Source: Brenneria bubanii
GTDB taxonomy: Bacteria > Pseudomonadota > Gammaproteobacteria > Enterobacterales > Enterobacteriaceae
Length of the DNA: 64,000 nucleotides
Assembly: GCF_022378355.1 (NCBI RefSeq)
Contig: NZ_JAKMAJ010000003.1
Coordinates: forward strand, 342,222 to 406,221
Direction: 5' to 3'
Shown here: piece by piece, positions 41,415 through 50,321 of the stretch
Numbering within the stretch: the stretch's first letter is position 1
Layout of the letters: each line of letters begins with the position of its first letter
Translations under genes and position numbers: made by a program
Notes under the pieces: model-generated
What the model was told of the DNA's origin: nothing
Database searches by the model: none
What the model saw: only the letters and a program-made list of their open reading frames with translations

Positions 41415-43958
41415 ATGGATAAAAGGACGGGGTGCATAAAAGCGTCGGTGATGGGTGTTTTTTTTGTTTCTTATTCTTCGCTTAGCGCCGAAAAACAAAC
41501 ACCGGTAAAACTAGGCGAATATATTATCCCTGGCATATTCGCCAGTGCGCTGTATCAGGGTATGCGAGTTCCCGTGTTTATTAAATACAGCGGTGATGCG
41601 GAAAATAAAAAAAGCCGGCAAAAAATCGCTGACGCCGTGCTCGCCATTGACGAAAACGGCTTCCTTATCCGCGAAGTGGCGCTGACGGATTTACCGAACA
41701 ACACCGCGTTATCCGCCGCGACAAAAGCGATAATCACCGGCCTGAAGGATAAACATTTCACCGACGGGACCACACTACGACTCGGCGACGACGCGACCCT
41801 CAGTCTTGATATCAAGTCATTTTATCTTGAGCTGGCCGTTAACCAACAGGCGCTGGCCGCGGCGATTATCCCGCGCAGCAATCTACTTGGCGAATCGACG
41901 TCAACCGAACTTTCCTCCGTGCTGAACTATAGAATCGGCAGCTATTACCATAAATATTCAGACCGCGACAACGGCAGCAGTTATATCTCGTTGGATAACA
42001 CCACTTCACTGCGGGAGAGCCACGTCAACCTGAATGGCTCCCTTTACGGCTTGGGAACCGGCGCTAGCAGCGGCGACCTGTATCGCGCCATGTATGAGCG
42101 CGACTATCAGGGCCGCAGACTGGCGCTGGGCATGGTCGATACCTGGAACCTACAGTCCATCGCCAGTATGAGCGCCCTGAACGCCAGCAAAATCTATGGG
42201 ATCAGCTACGGCAATAAAAGCAGTACGCAGATTGAAGACAATACGCTGTCATTAACGCCAATCACCGTATTTCTGCCCAGCGCCGGCGAGGTGCACGTCT
42301 ATCGTGAAGGCCGCTTGCTCAGCATCCAGAATTTCGCCATGGGCAGTTATGAAATCGACACCAGCAAATTGCCATTCGGGGTTTACAACGTCGACGTGCA
42401 GGTGGTGGTCAACGGCATGCCGGTTAGCAACCGCATCGCCCAGATCAACAAGACATTTTCGCGAAACAGCAGCCTGACCGGACAGGTAGCCTGGCAAGTC
42501 TTCAGCGGCATGCTGCGTTATCACCGAATGGACTATCGCCGCGATTTCAACAGCGATCTGGGAGCGAAAGAAACCTGGCTTGCCGGCGGCGCGGCGGCGA
42601 TAACCCTGCCTTACCTGTCGGGGGTATCGCTTAAATCCACGCTCTACGGCTTTGATCACGCCGGCGTCAACGAGAGTGAGGCCAACGTGTCCCTCAATGA
42701 CGCGGTCAGTATTAACCAGCAGGTGATGGCCGCCACGGACGCCTCCTGGAAAAGCATCAGCACGCTCAATCTGCGCATCCCTGACGGCTATGGCTCGCTA
42801 TGGGGGTCGCGCGAATTTAGCCATGTCGGCAATAAATTACCGCTTGAAAAAGGCGATTTTTACTCGCTCGGCGCCACGTTAAACCTGCGAAGGCTAACGC
42901 CGTATCTCGGCAGCCTCTCCCTCAGCAGAACCGTGAATCATTATACCGGCAACCAGTATACCAACGCCGACTACAGCCAGACGCTGTACAACACGCGTTA
43001 CGCCACCATTAGCCTGCGTACCGGCATACAGCGTTATTACTACCACAAAAGCAATGACGATGGCCTGCAAGATAAATACATCAACATAGAGCTATCCATG
43101 CCGCTGGCGACCTGGCTCAGCGCGGGCGTATCGAGCGAAAACGGCAACATGCTGGCCAATGCCAGCATCCGCAAACGCTTTGAAGACAGCGTCATTACCA
43201 ACGCCGGCGCGTCATTAGCCAAACGGATCAAGGGCGGCGGCGATGATAATCGCTATAACGCGGACGATTACTCACTGAATGGCTTTGCCTCTTACGATAC
43301 CAAGTACAATGCCGGAACGCTGGCGATGACCCATACCTCGAGAAATAACGCCAACCTGAGTCTCAGTTCGCAAGGATCGCTGGCCTGGTCCGGACGCGAT
43401 ATGGCGCTGAGCAAAGACAGTCAGCGTTCGGGCGTGTTGGTCAATACCGGCTTCGCGCAAAAAGGCACGGTGGCGGCGCAGGTCAATGGCCGCAATTATG
43501 CGCTGTCCGGTAAATCCAATTTTATCGCCCTCCCCCCCTACGCAAAATACACCGTTGAATTAATGAACGATAAAAATTCGGCGGACAGCGTGGATATCAT
43601 CAGCGGCCGCAAAAACAGCGTGGTGCTTTATCCGGGCAACGTCAGCGTGGTTAACCCGGAGATCCGACAGTTGGTGACGGTATTCGGCCGCGTCCGCCTC
43701 GCGAACGGCAAGCCGGCGGTGAATAGCGATATTCAGAACCCTCTCGGTAAAACGCAAACCGACGAGAAAGGCGAATTCGCCTTGGATGTGGATAAAAAAC
43801 ACCCGTTCATCACCCTGATGGAAAAGAATGGCGGCGTCTGCGAAGCCGAACTCAACTTACAGGAAGCAAGAGGCGCCGTATGGCTTGGCGATATTCTCTG
43901 CGTCCGCCAAAATCAGACCGCGCGGCAGGAAGATCAGGAGCGTAAAAATGTTTATTAA
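41415..43958 (+). CDS. ecpC: Common pilus usher EcpC
   Basis: An 847-residue outer-membrane protein that exports and assembles pilus subunits; E. coli EcpC has 841. It has an N-terminal signal (SVMGVFFVSYSSLSA), an extracellular/plug region (TPITVFLPSAGEVHVYREGR), a long beta-barrel rich in Tyr/Asn/Ser, and a C-terminal part ending with two Cys. It overlaps ecpD by 11 bases, showing translational coupling. This alpha-type usher differs from the classical FimD family. Confidence 0.95.
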   Translation: MDKRTGCIKASVMGVFFVSYSSLSAEKQTPVKLGEYIIPGIFASALYQGMRVPVFIKYSGDAENKKSRQKIADAVLAIDENGFLIREVALTDLPNNTALSAATKAIITGLKDKHFTDGTTLRLGDDATLSLDIKSFYLELAVNQQALAAAIIPRSNLLGESTSTELSSVLNYRIGSYYHKYSDRDNGSSYISLDNTTSLRESHVNLNGSLYGLGTGASSGDLYRAMYERDYQGRRLALGMVDTWNLQSIASMSALNASKIYGISYGNKSSTQIEDNTLSLTPITVFLPSAGEVHVYREGRLLSIQNFAMGSYEIDTSKLPFGVYNVDVQVVVNGMPVSNRIAQINKTFSRNSSLTGQVAWQVFSGMLRYHRMDYRRDFNSDLGAKETWLAGGAAAITLPYLSGVSLKSTLYGFDHAGVNESEANVSLNDAVSINQQVMAATDASWKSISTLNLRIPDGYGSLWGSREFSHVGNKLPLEKGDFYSLGATLNLRRLTPYLGSLSLSRTVNHYTGNQYTNADYSQTLYNTRYATISLRTGIQRYYYHKSNDDGLQDKYINIELSMPLATWLSAGVSSENGNMLANASIRKRFEDSVITNAGASLAKRIKGGGDDNRYNADDYSLNGFASYDTKYNAGTLAMTHTSRNNANLSLSSQGSLAWSGRDMALSKDSQRSGVLVNTGFAQKGTVAAQVNGRNYALSGKSNFIALPPYAKYTVELMNDKNSADSVDIISGRKNSVVLYPGNVSVVNPEIRQLVTVFGRVRLANGKPAVNSDIQNPLGKTQTDEKGEFALDVDKKHPFITLMEKNGGVCEAELNLQEARGAVWLGDILCVRQNQTARQEDQERKNVY

Positions 43959-45558
43959 ACCATATCGAACGCTGTACGCATTGTTCTGTCTGACGTACGG
44001 CGCAGCCGCGCTGGCCGCGACCGCCATCAGCAGCGGCGCCGGCAGCAATACTTACCTGTTTATCGAAAATAACATCGATAGTGAATATGTTATTACGCCG
44101 GGCGCCCTCGATCCGCGTTTTTCCGGCGCCAACGTCTGGACCCAATATTCGACCAACCAGACCAGTCTGGGTTACATGGGCTATGTCGGCTGGGCATCCG
44201 CCAACACCTACTATGATATGTGGATCGATAACTCGCCCATCACGGAGCCATTGCGCGGCATACGCTGCATGACCTCGGGCAGCACCTGTCCCGCCGTCGG
44301 CTATATTGTCGGCGCGACGAGCGACGCCGACGGCTTTTACCATGCGTTGGCCGGCAGCAGCGTTTATAACGGCAGCTACGGCTTCGCTTCGTTTTCGGAT
44401 TCGGCTTATCAGTATTTCAGAGAGAAGTCCGTTGGCTCCAGCGATAGCTTTACCCTTAACTGGTGCTATACCACGACCGATTATGACTATGCGGCGGGCG
44501 TTCGCTGCAAAGATCTGACCAGCAATGCGACATGGTACTACTACAGGCTCACGACCGCCAAGGTCGGTCATTTAACGCTTAACAGCACCGGCGCCATGTC
44601 GGAAGTCTGGGTAGCCAGCGACGGCTCACCCAGCGTGAATAGCGGCAGCGACATGTGCAGCCTCGGCACCGTTGGCGGCGCGTCCGGCGTCATTTGCAAA
44701 ATGGTGTCCTATTCTTTGCAGCAGAGCCGGCAGGTCACCGCCTCGTTGTATTTCAGAATGGTGCTGGATACCGCCACATTAGGCTTTACGCCCGCCGCCG
44801 CCACGGTGAGATACAGCGGCAACGGCTCCACCTGGTACAACTACGGCGCCAATACGGCCTATAGCAACGTATTTACCACTTCGGGCGACTATGTGTATGT
44901 CTTTCTCTCCAATACCTTCTTTAGCAATATTCTCAACAACGGCGTCGCCATTGCTAATAATAACTCGCTGTTTACCTTCTATTTTACTAACGCGCTGACG
45001 CCGGAATCCGGCTATTACCAGTTCACGGCGTCCAATGCGCTCAGCGTTATCCCGAAAGAATACGGCATTAGTATTGTCGCCACCGATGGTTCAGCCAACC
45101 CAAGCGCATCCGGGAGCATCGGCAGCGGCTCGCCGATAGCGTTCGACTATAGGGTCACCACGTCCGCCTCCCGGCAGGCGGACGCCATTACCGCGCAGGT
45201 CACGGGCAACAGCGTCACCCTCAACGGTATTCCCTACTGTTTATTCACCTCGGAGGACGGCGAGATAAAGGTGCCGATCCCGGCCTATTTGTCCTATGTC
45301 TCGTCAACCGGCGCGACGGTCGAAAGCCGCAATAGCTGTAGCGAAGCGGCGATTGATATCACCGACGCCAACTGGACGCAAACCGCCTGGAATGCGGCGG
45401 TCGACGATGGCTACTACTTCACCACCACGCTCCGGCTGCTGTTCCCGATGAATGATACCCGCTCGCAGTACGGGGTAAACGGCGATGAATGGGCCGGTAC
45501 GGTCAGCGCCAGCGGCGAAGTGAATGTCAGCGCGATCTGGGTCGGCGTTGACCGGTAA
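43948..45558 (+). CDS. ecpD: Common pilus tip adhesin EcpD
   Basis: A 536-residue protein with signal peptide MFIKPYRTLYALFCLTYGAA. The start at 43948 is chosen because it gives this signal and a length close to E. coli EcpD (547). The mature protein is rich in Ser, Tyr, Thr and Gly and has several Cys, as expected for a tip adhesin that also joins the pilin fibre. It contacts host surfaces. Confidence 0.9.
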   Translation: MFIKPYRTLYALFCLTYGAAALAATAISSGAGSNTYLFIENNIDSEYVITPGALDPRFSGANVWTQYSTNQTSLGYMGYVGWASANTYYDMWIDNSPITEPLRGIRCMTSGSTCPAVGYIVGATSDADGFYHALAGSSVYNGSYGFASFSDSAYQYFREKSVGSSDSFTLNWCYTTTDYDYAAGVRCKDLTSNATWYYYRLTTAKVGHLTLNSTGAMSEVWVASDGSPSVNSGSDMCSLGTVGGASGVICKMVSYSLQQSRQVTASLYFRMVLDTATLGFTPAAATVRYSGNGSTWYNYGANTAYSNVFTTSGDYVYVFLSNTFFSNILNNGVAIANNNSLFTFYFTNALTPESGYYQFTASNALSVIPKEYGISIVATDGSANPSASGSIGSGSPIAFDYRVTTSASRQADAITAQVTGNSVTLNGIPYCLFTSEDGEIKVPIPAYLSYVSSTGATVESRNSCSEAAIDITDANWTQTAWNAAVDDGYYFTTTLRLLFPMNDTRSQYGVNGDEWAGTVSASGEVNVSAIWVGVDR

Positions 45559-45624
45559 ACCGCCGCTCGGCCGGCCGCGCCGGGGGCGGTCGACATCGAC
45601 CACTTAACCTATTGAGAACCCGCC

Positions 45625-46305
45625 GTGACCAGACTCATCACCTTAATCGTTCTTTGGCTGTTTTCAGCCGGCGCGCAGGCGGTTTATTTTGACGCCATTA
45701 TTTACGAGATGCCGGCGGACAGAGACTTTATTGCCAGGCCGCTCGTTAATGACACGCCAAACCATAATATCTACCGCATTTCCGCCTACCGCATAAATCG
45801 CCCCGGAGCAGCCGGCGAACGCCGGTTGCCGATGGAAAACGGCGAATTGCTCTACGCGCCGTTGAAATTCACCGTCGCCGCCAGCGGCAAAGAGTACTTC
45901 AAAATTTATTATCGCGGCCCGCGCGATGATAAAGAGCGCTATTATCGCATCACCTTCAAAGAGTCGCCGCTGAGGTTGTTTCCGTTTAAATCGACGACCC
46001 AGAATACCTATATCCTGCCTGTGGTCGCCATGAACACCATTTTGGTGGTGCGGCCGAGAACGCTGCATTTTTCCTACCGTTTGGATGAACGCCGCGCAAC
46101 CTTGCAAAACAACGGCAATACTTTTTTCCGCGTCATCATTCAAAAAGGCTGCAATGGCGATGATGAAAGTTCGACCCAGTTTTATATGCTGCCCGGCGAA
46201 ACCTATAAAAACAAAAATCTCAGCGAGAAAAACAAGAAATATATCGTGGCGATGGGGAAATATATAAAACTCGGAGAACGCTGTTTTAATCATCTTTCGC
46301 AATAA
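45625..46305 (+). CDS. ecpE: Second common pilus chaperone EcpE
   Basis: A 226-residue chaperone beginning with GTG at 45625; no in-frame ATG lies close by with a better site. The signal is LITLIVLWLFSAGAQA. The Ig-like fold pattern contains FKIYYRGPRDDKERYYRITF, close to EcpB. E. coli EcpE has 236 residues. It sits 66 bases after ecpD and closes the ecp operon. Confidence 0.9.
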   Translation: MTRLITLIVLWLFSAGAQAVYFDAIIYEMPADRDFIARPLVNDTPNHNIYRISAYRINRPGAAGERRLPMENGELLYAPLKFTVAASGKEYFKIYYRGPRDDKERYYRITFKESPLRLFPFKSTTQNTYILPVVAMNTILVVRPRTLHFSYRLDERRATLQNNGNTFFRVIIQKGCNGDDESSTQFYMLPGETYKNKNLSEKNKKYIVAMGKYIKLGERCFNHLSQ

Positions 46306-46619
46306 AAATCAGAACATCAGATATTGCCGGCCGAGGATGTCGACAATATCCCCGCACGCTTATCGCCGCCCTGAATACTGACATTTTCATTTTCCCACTC
46401 GCCCGCTTACCGCATTATTCAATCCGCCGCCGCCAGCGTTGCGTTTTTTGCAATAAGGCATGGCGAATTCTGATTTTGACAACATTGCCGCTGGGTTGAT
46501 AGCGTGGGGCCACAACAACACAAGTCACTGATGACGCAGGGTTTCGCTATTTTATTAGCGCGCCTCTGGCGCAATGCGCCAGGTTGCCGGCCCGCGTCGA
46601 TATTAATTGGAATAATGAA
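46306..46619. other. Region between ecpE and the microcompartment operon, with a perfect palindrome
   Basis: 314 bp expected to contain the promoter of the BMC operon. At 46566-46582 CTGGCGCA-A-TGCGCCAG is a perfect inverted repeat, ending 37 bases before the first ATG. It could be a regulator's operator or a leader hairpin. No gene is supported. Confidence 0.5.
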
Positions 46620-47180
46620 ATGAGAATTGTCGTGGGAATAACGGGAGCGAGCGGTGCTATTTATGCCTACACGCTTATTTCCGCGCTCTATCAGCAATCC
46701 GTCGAAATAGAAATCGTCGCCAGTAAAATGGGCTGGCAAGTTCTGGAATTCGAATGCGGGGTCTCCAGAGACGATATCGCCAAATTCGGTACGGTACACG
46801 ACAACGATGATCTATTCGCCCCCATCGCCAGCGGATCCTATCGGTGCGACGGCATGGTCGTGGTCCCCTGCTCGATGAATACGCTGGGCGCGATGGCCAA
46901 CGGCATGGGCGATTCTTTACTGTTAAGAGCCGCCTCGGTCACGCTTAAGGAGAGGCGGCCGTTATTGGTCGTGCCGCGCGAAACGCCGCTCAGTATTATT
47001 CAGATCGACAATATGGCGACGCTCGCCCGGGCCGGCGGCATCATTATGCCCGCCGCGCCGGGCTTCTACTCCCGCCCCACCAAGCTCTCGCAACTGGTCA
47101 GCGGCATGGTCGGCCGGATGATGGACAATCTGGGAATAGACAATGATGTGGCTGCCCGCTGGGACGGGGGGCGATCATGA
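46620..47180 (+). CDS. Flavin prenyltransferase, UbiX/Pad1 family
   Basis: A 186-residue protein making prenylated FMN, the cofactor of UbiD-type decarboxylases. The start at 46620 gives MRIVVGITGASGAIYAYTLI, the family's FMN-binding start. Other signatures: VVVPCSMNTLGAMANGMGDS, LLRAASVTLKERRPLLVVPR, and PAAPGFYSRPTKLSQLVSGM. GGAAT lies before the ATG. The next gene, a UbiD homologue, overlaps by ATGA, so the pair works as one unit, as in BsdBC/VdcBC aromatic decarboxylase pairs. It is the first gene of the BMC operon. Confidence 0.92.
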   Translation: MRIVVGITGASGAIYAYTLISALYQQSVEIEIVASKMGWQVLEFECGVSRDDIAKFGTVHDNDDLFAPIASGSYRCDGMVVVPCSMNTLGAMANGMGDSLLLRAASVTLKERRPLLVVPRETPLSIIQIDNMATLARAGGIIMPAAPGFYSRPTKLSQLVSGMVGRMMDNLGIDNDVAARWDGGRS

Positions 47181-48523
47181 ACCGAAAAGACCTGCGCGGC
47201 TTCCTCGCCACGCTTGAACAACATAACCTGCTGCGGCGCGTCACCCGCACCGTCAGCGCCGATCATGAAGCCGCCGCGCTCATCAAGAAGACCGACGGCA
47301 AGATCCCGCTCTATTTCGAGCATATCGACCACTACGCCACGCCGCTGGTGGCCGGACTGGGCGGCACCAGACAAACGCTGGCCTTGAACCTGGGCGTCAA
47401 GCCGGAGGATCTGGTCGCCAGGCTGGCGTCGGCCATCGTCAACCCCATCCCGCCCACTCAGGTCACGCAGGCGAATGTGCAGCAAAACGTGGTGAATGCG
47501 CCGTTCGATCTGGATGCCTACTTCCCGGTTTTGCGCTACAGCGATCGGGACCCGGGACGTTTTCTGGTTTCCGGCGTGATGACCGCGACGGATATCAACG
47601 GCGTCAAAACCTACACCTCGATTCGTCGCATGCAGTACCTGGGCGGCAACCGCTGCTGCCTGTTGGTGACATCTCACGACATGAAACAGCAGATCCGCTA
47701 TTACGAAAGCCGGCGCCAACCCATGGAGATCGCCGTTATGTTCGGCGTTAATCCGGCGGTCATTCTGGCTTCACAGATCAGCACCCATACCTATAACGTC
47801 GACAAGCTGGCCGTGACCGGCGCCCTGCTGGATCAGGCGCTGGAGGTGGTGCGCGCCAAAACCGTGGATATCAACGTGCTGGCCGATGCCGAAATGGTGC
47901 TTGAAGGCCATCTCTACCCCTGGATAAAAGAGACGGAAGGCCCCTTCGGCGAGCTCGCCGGCTACTACGGCGGGGTATCCCAGCAACCGGTGGTGGAGTT
48001 CTCCGCGATGACCTTTCGCAATCACCCCATTACGCAAACCATACTGGCGGGCAGTTGCGAAGAAAAACTGCCGGAAGCCATCGCCAGAGAGGTCACATTG
48101 CTGGCGGCCGTGCGGCAGACCGTCCCCGGCGTGACCGCCGTCCATATTTCCCTCGCCGCGGTAGGTCGCTTTCATGCGGTTATCCAGCTTGATAAAACAT
48201 CGCCGGGCGACGGCAAACAGGCGGTACTGGCCGCATTCAGCGCCGACAAAGACCTTAAACACGCCGTCGCCGTCGACGTCGACGTCGATCTCTTCAGTGC
48301 GCAAGACGTCGAGTGGGCCATCGCCACCCGCGTACAGGCTGACATCGATGTCTTTATTATTCCCGGCGCCAATGGCTCGCCGCTTGAGCCGTCGCACCTT
48401 GAGCGCGGCATGACGGCCAAAATGGGCATTGACGCCACCTGTCCTCTCGGTAACGCCGCATACCGGCGGGTTTCCATTCCCGGCGAGGCGGAGATGAACA
48501 TTTCGGACTACATCCATGACTAA
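47177..48523 (+). CDS. UbiD-family prenyl-FMN decarboxylase
   Basis: A 448-residue enzyme that reversibly (de)carboxylates unsaturated or aromatic acids using prenyl-FMN. The catalytic Arg is in YTSIRRMQYLGGN, and the Glu pair in KETEGPFGELAGYY (EGPFGE). It also has NPAVILASQ and a C-terminal PGEAEMNISDYIHD. Length and motif spacing are those of the BsdC/VdcC group. Here it is followed 15 bases later by a shell gene, so its substrate is unlikely to be ubiquinone precursors. The substrate is unknown. Confidence 0.92.
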   Translation: MNRKDLRGFLATLEQHNLLRRVTRTVSADHEAAALIKKTDGKIPLYFEHIDHYATPLVAGLGGTRQTLALNLGVKPEDLVARLASAIVNPIPPTQVTQANVQQNVVNAPFDLDAYFPVLRYSDRDPGRFLVSGVMTATDINGVKTYTSIRRMQYLGGNRCCLLVTSHDMKQQIRYYESRRQPMEIAVMFGVNPAVILASQISTHTYNVDKLAVTGALLDQALEVVRAKTVDINVLADAEMVLEGHLYPWIKETEGPFGELAGYYGGVSQQPVVEFSAMTFRNHPITQTILAGSCEEKLPEAIAREVTLLAAVRQTVPGVTAVHISLAAVGRFHAVIQLDKTSPGDGKQAVLAAFSADKDLKHAVAVDVDVDLFSAQDVEWAIATRVQADIDVFIIPGANGSPLEPSHLERGMTAKMGIDATCPLGNAAYRRVSIPGEAEMNISDYIHD

Positions 48524-48538
48524 TTCAGGGGCGGCATT

Positions 48539-48826
48539 ATGGCAGCGGTAGGCTTAATCGAAACCAGAGGACTGCCGGAAGCGCTTGAGGCGCTGGACGC
48601 GATGTGCAAGGCGGCGAACATCGGCATGATCGAAACCAAACGCATCGGCGGCGGGCTGGTCACGCTAATTGTAAACGGCGACGTCGCCGCGGTCAGCGCG
48701 GCCGTAGACTGCGGCGTCAGCGTGCTGAAACGCAATGGGGGCGAGATTATCTGTTCCTGCGTGATCCCTAATCCGCACGCTGATTTATCAAAATACCTAA
48801 CGGCGGGAGCGTCAATCAATGGATAA
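48539..48826 (+). CDS. BMC-H shell protein 1 (PduA/EutM-like)
   Basis: A 95-residue hexameric shell protein. It starts MAAVGLIETRGLPEALEALD and has AMCKAANIGMIETKRIGGGL, then LIVNGDVAAVSAAVDCG, the BMC-H pattern. In PduA the pore loop reads IGSGLVTV; here it is IGGGLVTL, so the pore would be lined by glycine and wider. Two or three Cys are in the C-terminal half (CGVSV, IICSCVIP). Overlaps the next gene by 8 bases. Confidence 0.93.
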   Translation: MAAVGLIETRGLPEALEALDAMCKAANIGMIETKRIGGGLVTLIVNGDVAAVSAAVDCGVSVLKRNGGEIICSCVIPNPHADLSKYLTAGASING

Positions 48827-49640
48827 GTTTGTCGAAAATATTGTGGACAGCGTACTGGGCGCCAGTGCAAAACCGGATGACGGCCTCTCCCGCCCAAACT
48901 ATCAGCGCAGGAAAACGCAGAGCCGCCTTATCGTGAGCGAGATAACGCCGCCATCCGACGCGTCGGGCGACGCGGCGCCGACCGCCGCCGATCCCTGTCC
49001 CGCCATACGGCGGGCGTCGCTGGCGGCAATGGTTCCTTGTCAGGCCGCCGAGCCGCCGGCGCAACCCGCCCGCCAGGGGTGTCGGTGTCAATCGTCGGGC
49101 GCGACCTTTCAGCAGGTGGACGACGCGCCGCGTTCCCTCGGCGACGTGCTGAGCATCCGCCTGCGCGGCGGCGAATCCATCGTCAGCATCTCCGTGCTCT
49201 GCGCCGATACCGGGCGGCTGGTCGCCAGCGATGAACTGCTGGATCGTCATCATATCGGGCCGGAAGCCATAACCTATGCAACCGTTGGTCAGCGCGAACT
49301 GCTCATCGCCTTCGCCGCCGACGCCGCAACGGCGACCGCGCTACTGGGCGAGCTGCGCACGCTTTGGCAGGGGTGTGCAAACTGCGGGCAAGGCGCCCTG
49401 TCGCCCGCGCCTTCAAGCAAACTGCTCAATCACCTCGGCATCGCGCGCCGCGGCGCCCTTGGCATCGTGGAAGGACGCAACGCCGCCGAGGTCACCGCCG
49501 CGCTGGGCGTTTATCTGAAAAGCGCGGCCAAAACGGACGTGCGGCTTATCGAGCGCGCGGCATGTCTTCACGGCAGCCTCGATGCGGTACGCAGCGGCGT
49601 TGAACTGTTGAATTCAATCATGGCGACCATCAGGCGGTGA
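48819..49640 (+). CDS. Cysteine-rich protein with shell-like (BMC-T-like) domains, not recognised
   Basis: A 273-residue protein of uncertain family. Residues 1-18 (MDKFVENIVDSVLGASAK) look like an amphipathic encapsulation helix. A linker follows, with Cys at 60, 74, 88 and 90. A middle domain (about 105-182; IVSISVLCADTGRLVASDEL, then RELLIAFAADAATATALLGE) and a C-terminal domain (about 212-273; GALGIVEGRNAAEVTAALGV, then LDAVRSGVELLNSIMATIRR) each resemble a degenerate BMC fold, and CANC lies between them at 186-189. It may be a divergent tandem-domain shell protein (BMC-T) or a scaffold that binds cargo to the shell, perhaps holding a metal or Fe-S site. The overlap with its neighbours shows it belongs to the operon. 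Confidence 0.55.
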   Translation: MDKFVENIVDSVLGASAKPDDGLSRPNYQRRKTQSRLIVSEITPPSDASGDAAPTAADPCPAIRRASLAAMVPCQAAEPPAQPARQGCRCQSSGATFQQVDDAPRSLGDVLSIRLRGGESIVSISVLCADTGRLVASDELLDRHHIGPEAITYATVGQRELLIAFAADAATATALLGELRTLWQGCANCGQGALSPAPSSKLLNHLGIARRGALGIVEGRNAAEVTAALGVYLKSAAKTDVRLIERAACLHGSLDAVRSGVELLNSIMATIRR

Positions 49641-49645
49641 ACGTT

Positions 49646-49933
49646 ATGCAACGAAGAGCAATGGGATTCGTCGAAACCGTCGGCTTCGCCAGCGCCATCA
49701 TGGCGGCGGACGTAGCCCTGAAAGCAGCCAACGTCGCGCTGATCAGAATGGAGTCGGTGATTGGCGTAGGTAAAAGTATCGGCGTAACGGTTTATTTCAC
49801 CGGCGATGTCGCCGCCGTACAGGCGGCGGTGGAGCGCGCCAAATCGGCGGTTTCCGCACTTGATACATTGGTTTCGGTCCACGTCATCGCCAGTGTCGAT
49901 ACCGAGACGCAAGCAAAACTTATCCGTATTTAG
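49646..49933 (+). CDS. BMC-H shell protein 2 (divergent)
   Basis: A 95-residue hexameric shell protein. It has [20 protein letters not shown] followed by [20 protein letters not shown], then [20 protein letters not shown]. The helix pattern and the GDVAAV motif are typical of BMC-H. The pore region (IGVGKSIGV) differs from the usual IGSGLVTV. A GTG at 49637 overlapping the previous stop would add three residues. A Met at 49646 is used. Confidence 0.85.
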   Translation: MQRRAMGFVETVGFASAIMAADVALKAANVALIRMESVIGVGKSIGVTVYFTGDVAAVQAAVERAKSAVSALDTLVSVHVIASVDTETQAKLIRI

Positions 49934-49958
49934 TCACTATCACAGAGGGGAACACATC

Positions 49959-50264
49959 ATGCAGGAAGCTTTAGGGCTTATTGAAACCAAAGGCCTGGTC
50001 GGCGCTATTGAAGCAGCCGATGCCATGGTCAAAGCAGCCAATGTTGAAATCACTGGCTATGAAAAAATCGGCTTCGGGCTGGTCACCATCATGATCCGCG
50101 GCGACGTCGGCGCAGTCAAGGCGGCAACGGACGCCGGAGCCGAGGCCGCTCGTCGCGTGGGCGAAGTGACGTCGGTGCACGTTATTCCGCGCCCGCACAG
50201 CGAAGTGGAGAAAACGATTCTGGCCGGCCCGAGCGTCGGCGTCAAAGCGAAAACCGGCGCATAG
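49959..50264 (+). CDS. BMC-H shell protein 3 (PduA-like, phenylalanine in the pore loop)
   Basis: A 101-residue protein very close to Pdu[21 protein letters not shown], then [40 protein letters not shown] and [20 protein letters not shown]. Where PduA has IGSGLV, this has IGFGLV, putting Phe39 in the pore. AGAGGGG lies 9 bases before the ATG. It is probably the main shell facet protein of this compartment. Confidence 0.95.
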   Translation: MQEALGLIETKGLVGAIEAADAMVKAANVEITGYEKIGFGLVTIMIRGDVGAVKAATDAGAEAARRVGEVTSVHVIPRPHSEVEKTILAGPSVGVKAKTGA

Positions 50265-50321
50265 GGTCCGCGGTCAGCCGATGTTACGTCGTCACGTGAA
50301 TCGCGGTTTATCTGGAGTTGA

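Noticed and set aside
43852-44571. A 239-codon open frame on the minus strand over ecpC/ecpD
   Set aside because: It is antisense to the well-supported ecpD gene and results from the codon bias of that gene.
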